Shown in pieces: positions 25,814 through 34,068 of a stretch of 64,000 bases of DNA. The position numbers and the translations under genes are program-made. Location of the stretch: positions 62,001-126,000 of the forward strand of contig NZ_OAOD01000003.1 of assembly GCF_900205925.1 (NCBI RefSeq). Reading direction: 5' to 3'. Under the pieces are notes generated by a model, which saw only the letters and a list, made by a program, of their open reading frames with translations, ran no database searches and was not told the origin of the DNA. Source of the stretch: Clostridium peptidivorans. Its GTDB lineage: Bacteria > Bacillota > Clostridia > Clostridiales > Clostridiaceae. The stretch's first letter is position 1. Each line of letters starts with the position of its first letter.

Positions 25814-26413
25814 ATGCTAAGAATTGGATTAACCGGAGGAATTGGTAGTGGAAAAACTACCATATCTTCCTTATTAAAAGAAAAGGGTATACCTATAGTT
25901 GATGCAGATATTATAGCAAGAGAGGTCTTGAAGGAATATCCCATAGTTCTTGAAACTATTAAAGAAAAATTTGGAACAAAATTCATAAATGAAAATGGAG
26001 AGCTAACTAGAAGAGAGTTTGGAAACTTTATATTTAAAAATCCACTAAAAAGGCTAGAATATGAAGAAATTATAATGCCATATATAAAAAAAGAAATATT
26101 TGATCAAATGAATGAATATGAAAGGTTAGGAGAGGTGGCATGTGTAGTAGATGCACCAACTCTTATAGAACAAGGTCTTAATGAATGTATGGATTTTAAT
26201 ATATTAGTTTGGGTGGATACACAAACTCAAATTGAAAGAGTAAAAGAAAGAGATAAATTAAAAGATGAAGAGGTTTTGGACAGAATTAACTCACAAATGT
26301 CATTAAACGAAAAAAGAAAAGTAGTAGATTTTATAATAGATAATACCTTTACTATAGAAGAAACTAAAAAACAAGTTGAAAAACTTGTGAAAGTGATAAA
26401 ATCGGGGGTGTAA
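25814..26413 (+). CDS. coaE: Dephospho-CoA kinase
   Basis: This 199-aa P-loop kinase phosphorylates dephospho-CoA, the last step of coenzyme A synthesis. The product begins MLRIGLTGGIGSGKTT with the Walker A motif at 8-15, and has the family VDADIIAREVL segment. The frame stays open upstream as far as 25697, overlapping polA, but the family N-terminus fits the ATG at 25814. The ribosome site there is poor (AAAAAGG with 12-nt spacing). polA-coaE is a conserved Firmicute pair. Confidence 0.93.
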   Translation: MLRIGLTGGIGSGKTTISSLLKEKGIPIVDADIIAREVLKEYPIVLETIKEKFGTKFINENGELTRREFGNFIFKNPLKRLEYEEIIMPYIKKEIFDQMNEYERLGEVACVVDAPTLIEQGLNECMDFNILVWVDTQTQIERVKERDKLKDEEVLDRINSQMSLNEKRKVVDFIIDNTFTIEETKKQVEKLVKVIKSGV

Positions 26414-26418
26414 GTTTT

Positions 26419-26961
26419 TTGAAAAAAGTCATAAAAATCATCTTAGTAATAGTTGTAGCATTTTATTTATTTAAAGTTCCATCTATAGCAAGAAGATTTT
26501 ATCCATTAAAGTATTCTGAAAGTATATATAAGTATGCAGATAAATATGAAGTGGATCCATATTTAATAGCTGCAATTATAAGAACAGAAAGCAGTTTTAA
26601 TCCAGGTGCTGTTTCTTCAAAGGATGCAAGAGGATTAATGCAAATCATGCCTGAAACTGGAGAGTGGATTTCCATGAAAATGGGAATGAAGGATCATAGT
26701 GAAGATAAACTTTTTATACCTGATCATAATATAAATATGGGATGTTGGTATATAAGCGATCTTCTTAAACAATTTGGCAATTTAGATCTAGCATTGGCTT
26801 CTTATAATGGTGGTAAGGGTAACGTACAAAAGTGGTTAAAAGACACTAGATATTCAAAGGATGGAGAAACCTTAAGCTATATTCCATTTAAAGAAACGGA
26901 TAAATATGTAAAAAAGGTGAAGGTAAGTTACAATATTTATAAGTTTTTATATGGAAGATAA
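26419..26961 (+). CDS. Membrane-anchored lytic transglycosylase (SLT family)
   Basis: The 180-aa protein has an N-terminal membrane anchor (about 3-20) and a soluble lytic transglycosylase domain: AAIIRTESSFNPGAVSSKDA with catalytic Glu 57, then RGLMQIMPETGEW and ALASYNGGKGNV. Such enzymes cleave peptidoglycan to form 1,6-anhydro ends. The TTG start at 26419 follows GGGGGTG at the end of coaE, a 5-bp gap, so the two are co-translated. Similar small anchored transglycosylases sit downstream of coaE in other clostridia. Confidence 0.92.
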   Translation: MKKVIKIILVIVVAFYLFKVPSIARRFYPLKYSESIYKYADKYEVDPYLIAAIIRTESSFNPGAVSSKDARGLMQIMPETGEWISMKMGMKDHSEDKLFIPDHNINMGCWYISDLLKQFGNLDLALASYNGGKGNVQKWLKDTRYSKDGETLSYIPFKETDKYVKKVKVSYNIYKFLYGR

Positions 26962-26978
26962 AAATTAATTCAGTCCAC

Positions 26979-27007
26979 TTGACTGTTAACATTGATGTTG
27001 TTATAAT
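26979..27007 (+). promoter_or_regulatory. Promoter of tRNA-Leu (GAG)
   Basis: TTGACT (26979-26984) and TATAAT (27002-27007) with 17 bp between, about 75 bp before the tRNA. Confidence 0.85.
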
Positions 27008-27080
27008 AAAAATGTCTAAGAAATAATGATTTGCGTATTAAGAAAACAATTAAATAAATATGTAAAACATATGAAAATTT

Positions 27081-27165
27081 GCAGATGTGGTGGAACGGCA
27101 GACACGCTATCTTGAGGGGGTAGTGCCCACAGGGCGTGCGGGTTCAAATCCCGCCATCTGCACCA
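27081..27165 (+). tRNA. tRNA-Leu (GAG)
   Basis: An 85-nt class II tRNA with acceptor arms GCAGATG/CATCTGC and encoded CCA. The anticodon loop TTGAGGG gives GAG, reading CUC/CUU. The long variable arm and the GGTTCAAATCC T-arm are typical. Confidence 0.95.
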
Positions 27166-27177
27166 AAGATTGAATTT

Positions 27178-27206
27178 AAAACTACCTAATTAATAGGTAG
27201 TTTTTC
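27178..27206 (+). terminator. Terminator of tRNA-Leu (GAG)
   Basis: AAAACTACCT pairs with AGGTAGTTTT around a 7-nt loop, with a T run. Confidence 0.9.
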
Positions 27207-27316
27207 TTGCGTTTTCTATTTAAATTTATTATACTGAGTAGTATAATAAATGGTGTGAACTTATGTTAACTGCTAAGTTCATACTATCAATTTTATAAAG
27301 AAAGGTTGCAGAATTT

Positions 27317-29530
27317 ATGAAAAAAATTAAAGATGGCTTAAAAGGAATTTTTAAAATTTACAAAAGAGATATAAAAAATATAACTACAAATTATGTAGCA
27401 ATAATTATAATAATTGGAATAACTGTATTACCGTCTCTTTATGCATGGTTTAATATTAAAGCTTGTTGGGATCCTTATGGAAATACAAAAAATCTTTCTA
27501 TAGCAGTAGTGAATTTGGACAAGGGTACTGAATTTAGAAATGTAAAGATTAATGTCGGAAATGAATTAGTAAGTAAACTAAAAAGTGACCAAAATATGGG
27601 GTGGAAATTTGTTAATGAAAATGAAGCTAAGAACGGTGTCAATACTGGTAAGTACTATGCTAGTATAACAATTACCAAAGATTTCTCAAAAAACTTACTT
27701 TCCATTTTAACTGAAAAGAATCCTAAAAAATCAGAACTGATTTATACAGTTAATGAAAAAGTAAATGCTATAGCTCCTAAAATTACTGGAAAAGGAGCAA
27801 GTAGTTTGCAAGAAGAAGTTGCAAAAACATTTATTAAAACAGCCAGTGATACAATTTTATCTATGAGCAATCAACTTGGAGTTACCTTAGAAAATAATAA
27901 ACCTCAACTAAAGAAACTTGCAGATAGTATTATTGAAATAGATGATGGAATGCCGAAAATTGCAAAGCATATAGATAATGCTTATTCAGGATCATTAGTT
28001 TTTAAAGAATACATGGAAAAGGTACAAGGAAATACAAAAACTATATCTGATACATTAGATAAAGCTATAAATATTGCCAAAACAGGAGATGATGCTTTAG
28101 GGCAATCAACAAATATTATGGATAATATATCTCCGGCTATTAAATCAGATTTAACTCTTTTAAAAAACACAACAAATACCGCTAAAACACTTTTGAATTC
28201 AGCATATGATTTTCAAAAAAATAGTGGAAGTTTAAGACGTATTTTATCTAATGTAAGTGACATATATTCAGATGCAATAAGAAATCTTAATTCACAGATA
28301 AATCTTTTAAATTCAATAGACAAAAAGCTTAACAGACATAATACAATTATAGGAAAAGCTAACAGTAAAATTATAAGGAAATTTATTGGTAATCTTTCAG
28401 CCGCTAAAAGTCAAATGTCAGGACAAAGAAAAGTTGTTAATTCTATAATTGCAACAATAGATGAAGGAAATGAAGTTTTACCTGAGAGCATACGTTCAGC
28501 AATTCGAGGTACTGATGATATTATGGATTTTACAGATGAAATTATTAATACTTTTGAAACTGAAACTGAGTCAGCAATTAATGATGGTTTAAAAGATCTT
28601 CAAGGAATATCTAGCAATAGTATAGTTATGCTTGAAAATTTACAGGATAATATTCCATTAATTGATAGTTTGCTTAAGCTAGCTAGTGATGGTGCAGGCA
28701 TGGGAAGTGATAGATTAAAGGAAATAAAGCAGGAGTTTCCTGAGATTCAAAATGATATGCATGAAAAAGCCGAAAAATTAAGAGGATTAAGCGATGATGA
28801 AAAAATCAATGAACTTATAAAAATATTAAAGAGAGATGCAAAGGCAGAAAGTGAATTTTTAGCAAATCCAATAGAAATAAAGGAAAATAGACTTTTTGCA
28901 ATACCAAATTATGGATCCGCTATGGCTCCATTTTATACAGTGCTTGCTTTATGGGTAGGAGGTCTCATATCACTTTCTTTACTATCAGTTGAAGTTAAAA
29001 GTTTTGATGATGGTGTAGAAATATCTCCAACCCAAGAGTTTTTAGGAAGATACCTTACATTTGTGACAATTGGAATCATGCAAGCGTTAATAGTGACTTT
29101 AGGTAATTTATACTTACTTAAAACTTATGTTGTAGCACCTGGTCCATATATAATATTTGGAGTATATACAGGTATTATATTTACTATGATTATATATACA
29201 TTGGTATCTGTATTTGGAAACGTTGGTAAAGCTGTAGCAATGGTAGTTATGGTATTACAAGTTGCAGCATCAGGTGGAACATTTCCAATACAACTAACTT
29301 CCCCTTTCTTTCAAAGTATAAATCCTATGCTGCCTTTTACCTATGCTATAGATGGAATGAGGGAAACGGTGGGAGGAATTCTGAAAGATTTACTAGATTT
29401 CAATGTATATAAATTATCTATATATTTTATTGTATCCCTAGTGCTTGGCATATTTTTAAAGGGAAAAGTAAATAAGATAGTGAAAAAGTTTGTATTAAAA
29501 TTTAAAGAAAGTGGACTAGCAGAACACTAA
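27317..29530 (+). CDS. YhgE/Pip family membrane protein
   Basis: The 737-aa protein has one N-terminal membrane helix (about 25-45) leading to LPSLYAWFNIKACWDPYGNT, the hallmark of YhgE/Pip, then a large external domain rich in helices, and five to six C-terminal helices (about 530-725) of ABC-2 permease type. The family includes Lactococcus phage infection protein Pip and is related to type VII secretion EsaA; the real role is unsettled. It is monocistronic, with the ribosome site AAAGAAAGG. A composite R1 element begins within 10 bp of the stop. Confidence 0.9.
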   Translation: MKKIKDGLKGIFKIYKRDIKNITTNYVAIIIIIGITVLPSLYAWFNIKACWDPYGNTKNLSIAVVNLDKGTEFRNVKINVGNELVSKLKSDQNMGWKFVNENEAKNGVNTGKYYASITITKDFSKNLLSILTEKNPKKSELIYTVNEKVNAIAPKITGKGASSLQEEVAKTFIKTASDTILSMSNQLGVTLENNKPQLKKLADSIIEIDDGMPKIAKHIDNAYSGSLVFKEYMEKVQGNTKTISDTLDKAINIAKTGDDALGQSTNIMDNISPAIKSDLTLLKNTTNTAKTLLNSAYDFQKNSGSLRRILSNVSDIYSDAIRNLNSQINLLNSIDKKLNRHNTIIGKANSKIIRKFIGNLSAAKSQMSGQRKVVNSIIATIDEGNEVLPESIRSAIRGTDDIMDFTDEIINTFETETESAINDGLKDLQGISSNSIVMLENLQDNIPLIDSLLKLASDGAGMGSDRLKEIKQEFPEIQNDMHEKAEKLRGLSDDEKINELIKILKRDAKAESEFLANPIEIKENRLFAIPNYGSAMAPFYTVLALWVGGLISLSLLSVEVKSFDDGVEISPTQEFLGRYLTFVTIGIMQALIVTLGNLYLLKTYVVAPGPYIIFGVYTGIIFTMIIYTLVSVFGNVGKAVAMVVMVLQVAASGGTFPIQLTSPFFQSINPMLPFTYAIDGMRETVGGILKDLLDFNVYKLSIYFIVSLVLGIFLKGKVNKIVKKFVLKFKESGLAEH

Positions 29531-29537
29531 AAGGAAA

Positions 29538-29773
29538 TTGCGACTTTTTAATATTGAATCTATCGTAAGGGATTTACATTTAGGGAAGCGTTCGCTTCGC
29601 AAAAAAGGTCTAATATTTCTGTCCTTAAAATATCTAAACCTTCTAAACTCGCTTTGCTCAAACAGTATAAGGTTTTTAACGATATTTTAAGTTCAGAAAT
29701 AAAGACCTTTTAGTGCTTACTCAATGCTTCCTACAATGTAAATCCCATACTATTATTCAATATTAAAAATATT
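29538..29773 (+). repeat. Palindromic repeat module R1-B
   Basis: Same architecture as 2909-3144: the left half runs ATTGAATCTATCGTAAGGGA, the right half ends CCCATACTATTATTCAATAT, and the arms match around the central CTAAACTCGCTTTGCTC. Shared blocks with module A include TCTAATATTTCT, TTCTAAACTCGCT and TTCAGAAATAAAG. It starts 8 bp after the YhgE stop. Confidence 0.85.
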
Positions 29774-30038
29774 ACTCAGGCTCACTGACTGAAGGAAGGA
29801 ATTTTGCTTTGGCGAAAATTCCTTTTAAATTGATAATTATCAAAGGGCTGATAAGCCCGCAGACCGGTAGGCCGTGAAATATTAATCACCCTATTTTCTA
29901 TTAAGAGCCTTTTAGCATACTACCTGATTCTTAACTTATAAATTAATTTTTTCTATTCATTTAATTTGTTTCTTATAAGTTCTTCTAACCTCGCAGGCTG
30001 CACTCTAAAAAATTTTTATATACAAATTCTTAAAATGA
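29774..30038. repeat. Central spacer of composite R1 element, copy 2
   Basis: A 265-bp gene-free stretch between two inverted modules. It contains a small inverted repeat GGAATTTTGCTTTGGCGAAAATTCC and a GC-richer patch AGCCCGCAGACCGGTAGGCC that stands out in this AT-rich DNA. No ORF of note. Confidence 0.6.
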
Positions 30039-30276
30039 AGATATTTTTAATGTTGAATGCAGTATGGGATTTGCACCGTAGAAAGCATTGAATGAGCTTT
30101 AAAAGGGCTTTATTTATAAATTTAAAATACCGTATAGAGCCTTCTACTGTTTGAGCCACAGCGAGTTTAGAAGGCTTAGGCATTCTAAATTTATAAATAT
30201 TAGCCCTTCTTGGCGAAATGAACCGCTTTCCTAGGTGCAAATCCCATACCGCTAATCCAACATTCAAAATGTCGCA
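30039..30276 (-). repeat. Palindromic repeat module R1-C
   Basis: An R1 module in reverse orientation relative to B: the centre reads CTGTTTGAGCCACAGCGAGT, the complement of the A/D centre. Arms GAATGCAGTATGGGATTTGC and GCAAATCCCATACCG pair. It ends TCAAAATGTCGCAC, mirroring the outer end of B (GCGACTTTTTAATA). Confidence 0.85.
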
Positions 30277-30353
30277 CTTTTTCTAAAAGTTGTAACTGAT
30301 TCTCAACTTTTGAATATATATATAGTGTTCAGAAATTTATTTTAGGGGGAAAT

Positions 30354-30764
30354 ATGGAATATAATTGTCCTTGCGCATGTTATTGTGGAATGCCTATGTC
30401 TAACATGCCAGAACACATTGAGAGAGACGAAGATGATGAAAAACTAAAGGCAATGTATCCTGCGCTTTATATTCAAGTTATGCCTATGATAAAGTATCAT
30501 TGTAATGTTATGGAATATAAATATGGTAAGGAATATTGCCCATCTAAGGATTGGGTTAATAAAGTTTGTGATGACATAATGGAGAAATGTCATATAAGAG
30601 ATGACGATAATGATATGAATGGTTATAGAAGTCCTAATGGAACATTTTTCGGTTCAAGACCTTTACTTGAAATACTTTTACTTAGTTCACTACTTGGAAG
30701 AAGAAGGAGAAGAAGAAGGAGAAGAAGACGTAGAAGAGATCATGGCTGGGATGAGTGGGATTAA
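30354..30764 (+). CDS. Cysteine-rich protein with C-terminal poly-arginine tract
   Basis: The 136-aa product has a Cys/Met-rich start (NCPCACYCGMPMSNM), a middle MYPALYIQVMPMIKYHCNVM, and a tail with 13 consecutive arginines before DHGWDEWD. The middle segment resembles short Clostridium proteins I associate with spores, but that is a recollection and not a firm family call. The arginine run is encoded by a 12-nt unit repeated about three times. An AGGGGGAAAT site precedes the ATG. The protein is monocistronic with its own terminator. Confidence 0.7.
   Translation: MEYNCPCACYCGMPMSNMPEHIERDEDDEKLKAMYPALYIQVMPMIKYHCNVMEYKYGKEYCPSKDWVNKVCDDIMEKCHIRDDDNDMNGYRSPNGTFFGSRPLLEILLLSSLLGRRRRRRRRRRRRRDHGWDEWD
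30703..30741 (+). repeat. 12-nt microsatellite encoding poly-arginine
   Basis: The unit AGAAGAAGGAGA recurs about three times with one divergent copy containing CGT. The alternative frame would read poly-Glu/Gly. Changes by whole 12-nt units alter the arginine count without shifting frame. Confidence 0.7.
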
Positions 30765-30773
30765 TAAGTTTAG

Positions 30774-30798
30774 TGGCTACTTTTTAGTAGCCATTTTT
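30774..30798 (+). terminator. Terminator after the poly-arginine gene
   Basis: TGGCTACT and AGTAGCCA form an 8-bp stem with a TTTT loop and T tail. Confidence 0.88.
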
Positions 30799-30878
30799 AT
30801 TTTGATCAATAATCAAAAGTAAATTAAATTTTCTTAGTAATATACAAGGAGATTTAATTTATGTGTAGAATAGTTTAA

Positions 30879-30932
30879 TAATGAAACGTCTTGAATGAAT
30901 TGAAGAATGCTAATTTGTAATAAAATCATGCA
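30879..30932 (+). repeat. R2 repeat, degenerate copy
   Basis: ATAATGAAACGTCTTGAATG followed by GCTAATTTGTAATAAAATCATGCAGG keeps the start and end of the R2 consensus, but the second stem has lost its inner part. It lies just upstream of the GNAT gene. Confidence 0.55.
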
Positions 30933-30950
30933 GGAAATGAGGTAGAGATA

Positions 30951-31499
30951 ATGTTAGATGTAAATTTAATTATAGATAATATGATTATTTCGAGTATACA
31001 AAAAGAGGATATACCATATGTAGGTAATTATTTCAAAAGTCAATGTAAGTCACAGAATGAAGAATTAGAAATAAGTAATATTTATGAAAAATTTTTAGAG
31101 TATTATGTAAGTGAAAACGAGTTTTTTTTAAAGATAAATGATAAAGAGACTAATGATATTTTAGGAATTATAAAAGGTAGGGTTGAATTTAAAAATCCCC
31201 ATGAAGCATGGATATGGTCCATTTCTTTAAATCAATCTATAAGAAGTAAGGGAATTGGAAGCATAATTTTAAAAGAATTGAGTATTTATTTAAAAGAAGA
31301 GTATGGAGTACGATGTTTTTATACACGTATTATAAAGGAAAATAGTTCTAAGTTAAATTTTTGGACTAAAAATGGATACGAAATTATAAAGGTTTCTAAA
31401 GATATTTATAAAATAAATGATAAAAAAACAAATATGTTTGTATTAAAAAAATCCATAGGGAGGACTAATAATGGACAAATTTATGCAATGGAGAAATGA
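30951..31499 (+). CDS. GNAT family N-acetyltransferase
   Basis: The 182-aa protein has the acetyl-CoA binding motif region WSISLNQSIRSKGIGS (RxxGxG type) followed by a helix and the FYTRIIKENSSKLNFWTKNGY motif B, typical of GNAT enzymes. The substrate is unknown. A GAGGTAGAG site precedes the ATG. Its end overlaps the next gene by 29 bp, so the two are translated from one message. Confidence 0.88.
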   Translation: MLDVNLIIDNMIISSIQKEDIPYVGNYFKSQCKSQNEELEISNIYEKFLEYYVSENEFFLKINDKETNDILGIIKGRVEFKNPHEAWIWSISLNQSIRSKGIGSIILKELSIYLKEEYGVRCFYTRIIKENSSKLNFWTKNGYEIIKVSKDIYKINDKKTNMFVLKKSIGRTNNGQIYAMEK

Positions 31500-32109
31500 A
31501 AAGTTAATAGAAAGAACTATTGAAAATTTAAAAAGAAATAATATGGAAGTGATTTTAGTACAGGATGAAGCGGAATTAATTAAAAAGTTAAACGAGCTAA
31601 TAAAGAAGGGGTCTGTAGTATCCGTAGGAGGATCTATGACTTTATTTGAAATGGGCGTTATAGACTATTTAAGAGATGGAAATTTTCAATTTTTAGATAG
31701 ATATGATTCTAACTTATCTCCTGAGAGATTAAAAAAGCTGTATAGAGAAACTTTTAGTGCAGATACTTACTTATGTAGTACAAATGCTTTAACGGAGCAA
31801 GGAGAGCTATTCAATGTGGATGGTAATGGTAATAGAGTAGCAGCTATGCTCTATGGACCAGACCAGGTTATTGTAGTATGTGGAATAAATAAAATAGTAA
31901 AGGACTTAAAGGAAGCGGAAGAAAGAATCAAAAAAATAGCAGCACCTGTAAATACAAAACGATTAAATAAAAACACTCCATGCACAAAGGTTGGCTACTG
32001 TATGGATTGTAATAGCGATGATAGAATTTGTTGTGATTATGTAATAATGAAAAAACAAAGAAATAATAGAATAAAAGTTATTATAGTAAACAAAAATTTA
32101 GGATATTAA
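31471..32109 (+). CDS. LUD domain-containing protein
   Basis: The 212-aa protein has the LUD (LutB/LutC-type) fold segments SVVSVGGSMTLFEMG, CSTNALTEQGELFNVDGNGN and YGPDQVIVVCGINKIV. The C-terminus adds a cysteine cluster (CTKVGYCMDCNSDDRICC) that could bind an iron-sulfur cluster or zinc. Proteins of this small type are found alone in many anaerobes, away from the lactate-use genes that named the domain. It overlaps the acetyltransferase gene; AGGGAGG at 31457-31463 is the ribosome site. No strong terminator follows before the next promoter. Confidence 0.9.
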   Translation: MDKFMQWRNEKLIERTIENLKRNNMEVILVQDEAELIKKLNELIKKGSVVSVGGSMTLFEMGVIDYLRDGNFQFLDRYDSNLSPERLKKLYRETFSADTYLCSTNALTEQGELFNVDGNGNRVAAMLYGPDQVIVVCGINKIVKDLKEAEERIKKIAAPVNTKRLNKNTPCTKVGYCMDCNSDDRICCDYVIMKKQRNNRIKVIIVNKNLGY

Positions 32110-32158
32110 AAAATTAGACAAAATATACTGATAATTTTAAAAAAAGTGTTAACTTTTA

Positions 32159-32188
32159 TTGACTAAGTATTAACTAATCATGTATAAT
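32159..32188 (+). promoter_or_regulatory. Promoter of the riboswitch-controlled NlpC/P60 gene
   Basis: TTGACT (32159-32164) and TATAAT (32183-32188) with an 18-bp spacer, 100 bp upstream of the riboswitch. Confidence 0.75.
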
Positions 32189-32287
32189 GAAACAAGGAAA
32201 TATATGAAGTAAGTTTAAAGTAATTTTTTCGACAAAATCAGATATAATATTCACTACAAAATAAAAAAATTGTAAACTATGTAAATA

Positions 32288-32419
32288 AGCTGAATCCTAG
32301 AATTTTCTAGGTACGGAGGAACCAATGTATTGGGGTTAATCTTAATATGACATCAAACATATTAAGTAGGGGAACCTTTACCCGAACCCGTCAGCTAACT
32401 TCGGAAGCAAAGAAAGGCG
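32288..32419 (+). promoter_or_regulatory. Cyclic di-AMP riboswitch (ydaO/yuaA)
   Basis: The region carries the conserved blocks of this riboswitch: AGCTGAATCCTAG at the start, GGAGGAACCAATGTATTGGGG then TTAATC, and later TAGGGGAACCTTTACCCGAA followed by CCCGTCAGCTAACTTCGG and AAGC. The outer stem pairs AGCTGA with TCAGCT. These riboswitches usually switch genes off when c-di-AMP is high and often sit before wall hydrolases and potassium transporters. The downstream gene is a wall peptidase, as expected. The expression platform is not obvious; AAAGGCGG just downstream is the ribosome site. Confidence 0.93.
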
Positions 32420-32427
32420 GATAATAA

Positions 32428-33033
32428 ATGAGTAACAAAAGAGAAAAAATAGTGGCAAGTGCAATTTTCTTTTTAGCATTGACATTGTTAGGAGTACTAA
32501 AAAATAATAGCGTACAAGCTGATTCGGTAAATTTAACTTCTAAAAATTTAGCTGTTCGTGCAGCAACGGTTAATAGGAATAAAGTTATAGTAGTACCTAA
32601 AAAGGAAGAGGTAAAGCCACCTGCTAAAGCAACCGTTAAAAAGCCTACTTTAAGCAGAGGTGCAAATGGAAGAACGGATGTAGTAACTTATGCATATAAA
32701 TTTATGGGAAAACCATATGTTTGGGGTGCAGCTGGCCCATCAGCTTTTGATTGTTCAGGATTTACTTTATATGTATATAGAGCATTTGGTGTAAATTTAG
32801 GTCATTATACAGGAACTCAATTTGCGACTGGACAAGCAGTATCTAAAGATAATTTGTTACCAGGAGATTTGGTATTTTTTAATACAGATTCTTCAATTTC
32901 ACATGTTGGAATATATGTAGGTGGAGGACAATTCATTCATGCATCATCAGGAAGTGGACAGGTCATCGTAAGTAGTCTTTCAGGAAGTTACTATGCTTCC
33001 AGATATGCAGGAGCTAGAAGAGTGCTTCAATAA
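32428..33033 (+). CDS. Secreted NlpC/P60 cell-wall endopeptidase
   Basis: The 201-aa protein has a signal peptide (SAIFFLALTLLGVLKNNSVQA), a Lys/Pro-rich linker (KKEEVKPPAKATVKKP), and an NlpC/P60 domain from about residue 80. The catalytic Cys 109 (AFDCSGF), His 159 (SHVGIYVG) and His 171 (FIHASS) are in place. Such enzymes cut peptide bonds in peptidoglycan stems. Expression appears controlled by the c-di-AMP riboswitch immediately upstream, linking wall cutting to osmotic and turgor signalling. Confidence 0.95.
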   Translation: MSNKREKIVASAIFFLALTLLGVLKNNSVQADSVNLTSKNLAVRAATVNRNKVIVVPKKEEVKPPAKATVKKPTLSRGANGRTDVVTYAYKFMGKPYVWGAAGPSAFDCSGFTLYVYRAFGVNLGHYTGTQFATGQAVSKDNLLPGDLVFFNTDSSISHVGIYVGGGQFIHASSGSGQVIVSSLSGSYYASRYAGARRVLQ

Positions 33034-33063
33034 ATAATACATAACAAGTAATGATTAATGTAG

Positions 33064-33092
33064 AAAGTCAGCTTTTAGCTGGCTTTTATTTT
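33064..33092 (+). terminator. Terminator of the NlpC/P60 gene
   Basis: AAAGTCAGC pairs with GCTGGCTTT (one G-T pair) around a short T-rich loop, then TTATTTTATTT. Confidence 0.85.
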
Positions 33093-33216
33093 ATTTAAGG
33101 ACTAATAGATTGTGAATTAGTAGAATTTTAGTGATAAATGATGAAGAATTTAAATTTAAATACTAAGGATAATATGACTTAATCATAATTTTAAGCAAAG
33201 TGTAATATTATTATAT

Positions 33217-33314
33217 AGGTAACATCTAAGCAAATTTAAGATGTGATAATTTACAATAAAATTAAGAATTTTATAAATTAGTTAGGCAATATCTAAGCGG
33301 AGCTGAGGTGTATT
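33217..33314 (+). repeat. R2-like repeat, diverged
   Basis: ACATCT (33222-33227) and AGATGT (33239-33244) form the first stem; GATAATTTA and TAAATTA form the second around AATTAAGAATTTTA. A partial second copy follows (CAATATCTAAGCGGAGCTGA). The sequence differs from other copies but keeps the two-hairpin plan. Confidence 0.5.
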
Positions 33315-33330
33315 TAATACTTAAGAGGGA

Positions 33331-34068
33331 GTGATAAAGATAAAGTATACAAGATATGATTTAAAGACAAAAAGAAAAGATAATGTTATTTTTTTTATTA
33401 TACTTATAATGATACTTATACTTTCATTTTTAATAGGAAGCATATTCTTTAAATTATTTATTAAAGATTCATCTATGTTAAAAACAGAGGGGAAAACTAT
33501 AGAAACTAAAGTTAATGATAAAAATATAAATAATAAGAGTGAAACTTCTAAGGAGTCTAAAGTAAATAAAACTAGCTTTAAATATGTGGCAATACAAGGC
33601 GGAATGTTTGGAAATGAAACTGGTGTAGAAAAAACTAAAAGTCAATTAAGCTCTTATGGAAATCCATTTGTCATAAATGATGACAAATATAAGAGAGTAT
33701 TTTTAGGCATATACACAGAAGAAGGTTCAAAAGCTGTAATAAACACTTTAAATAATAATAAAGTATCAAATTCAACTATGAAATTTGAAATAAAGGTAAA
33801 CAATTTATGTGATATGGAAATAAGTGAAATATTAAATGGATATGTACAAATTCTTGGGAAACTATCTGAAAAAAATGTAAAGGCAATACAAACTGAAGAC
33901 TTTAAAAATTGGTGCAAATCCTTAGAAACAGTAGATGAAAAAAGTCAGAACATAAAAATATTAAATGAATTAAAGAGTAAAGTAGCAAAATTGCCAAATG
34001 AATTAAGCAATGATAAAGCGGCAGAAAATTATACCTTTATCTATTCTATACTTCAAAAAATGAAATAA
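33331..34068 (+). CDS. Membrane-anchored SPOR-like domain protein
   Basis: The protein (up to 245 aa) has a membrane segment (about 19-44), a polar linker, and a SPOR-type repeat: YVAIQGGMFGNETGVEKTKS with a following strand YKRVFLGIYTEEGSKAVI. SPOR domains bind denuded glycan at division or sporulation sites. The GTG at 33331 touches its own AGAGGGAG site; the best-spaced codon is an ATA at 33340, so the start is uncertain, as with the small ORF at 21323. It is followed by a bidirectional hairpin shared with rsgI. Confidence 0.75.
   Translation: MIKIKYTRYDLKTKRKDNVIFFIILIMILILSFLIGSIFFKLFIKDSSMLKTEGKTIETKVNDKNINNKSETSKESKVNKTSFKYVAIQGGMFGNETGVEKTKSQLSSYGNPFVINDDKYKRVFLGIYTEEGSKAVINTLNNNKVSNSTMKFEIKVNNLCDMEISEILNGYVQILGKLSEKNVKAIQTEDFKNWCKSLETVDEKSQNIKILNELKSKVAKLPNELSNDKAAENYTFIYSILQKMK

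Noticed and set aside
30619-30822. ORF in another frame over the poly-arginine gene (poly-Glu/Gly reading)
   Set aside because: It is a shadow of the repeat tract, lacks a ribosome site and runs into the terminator.
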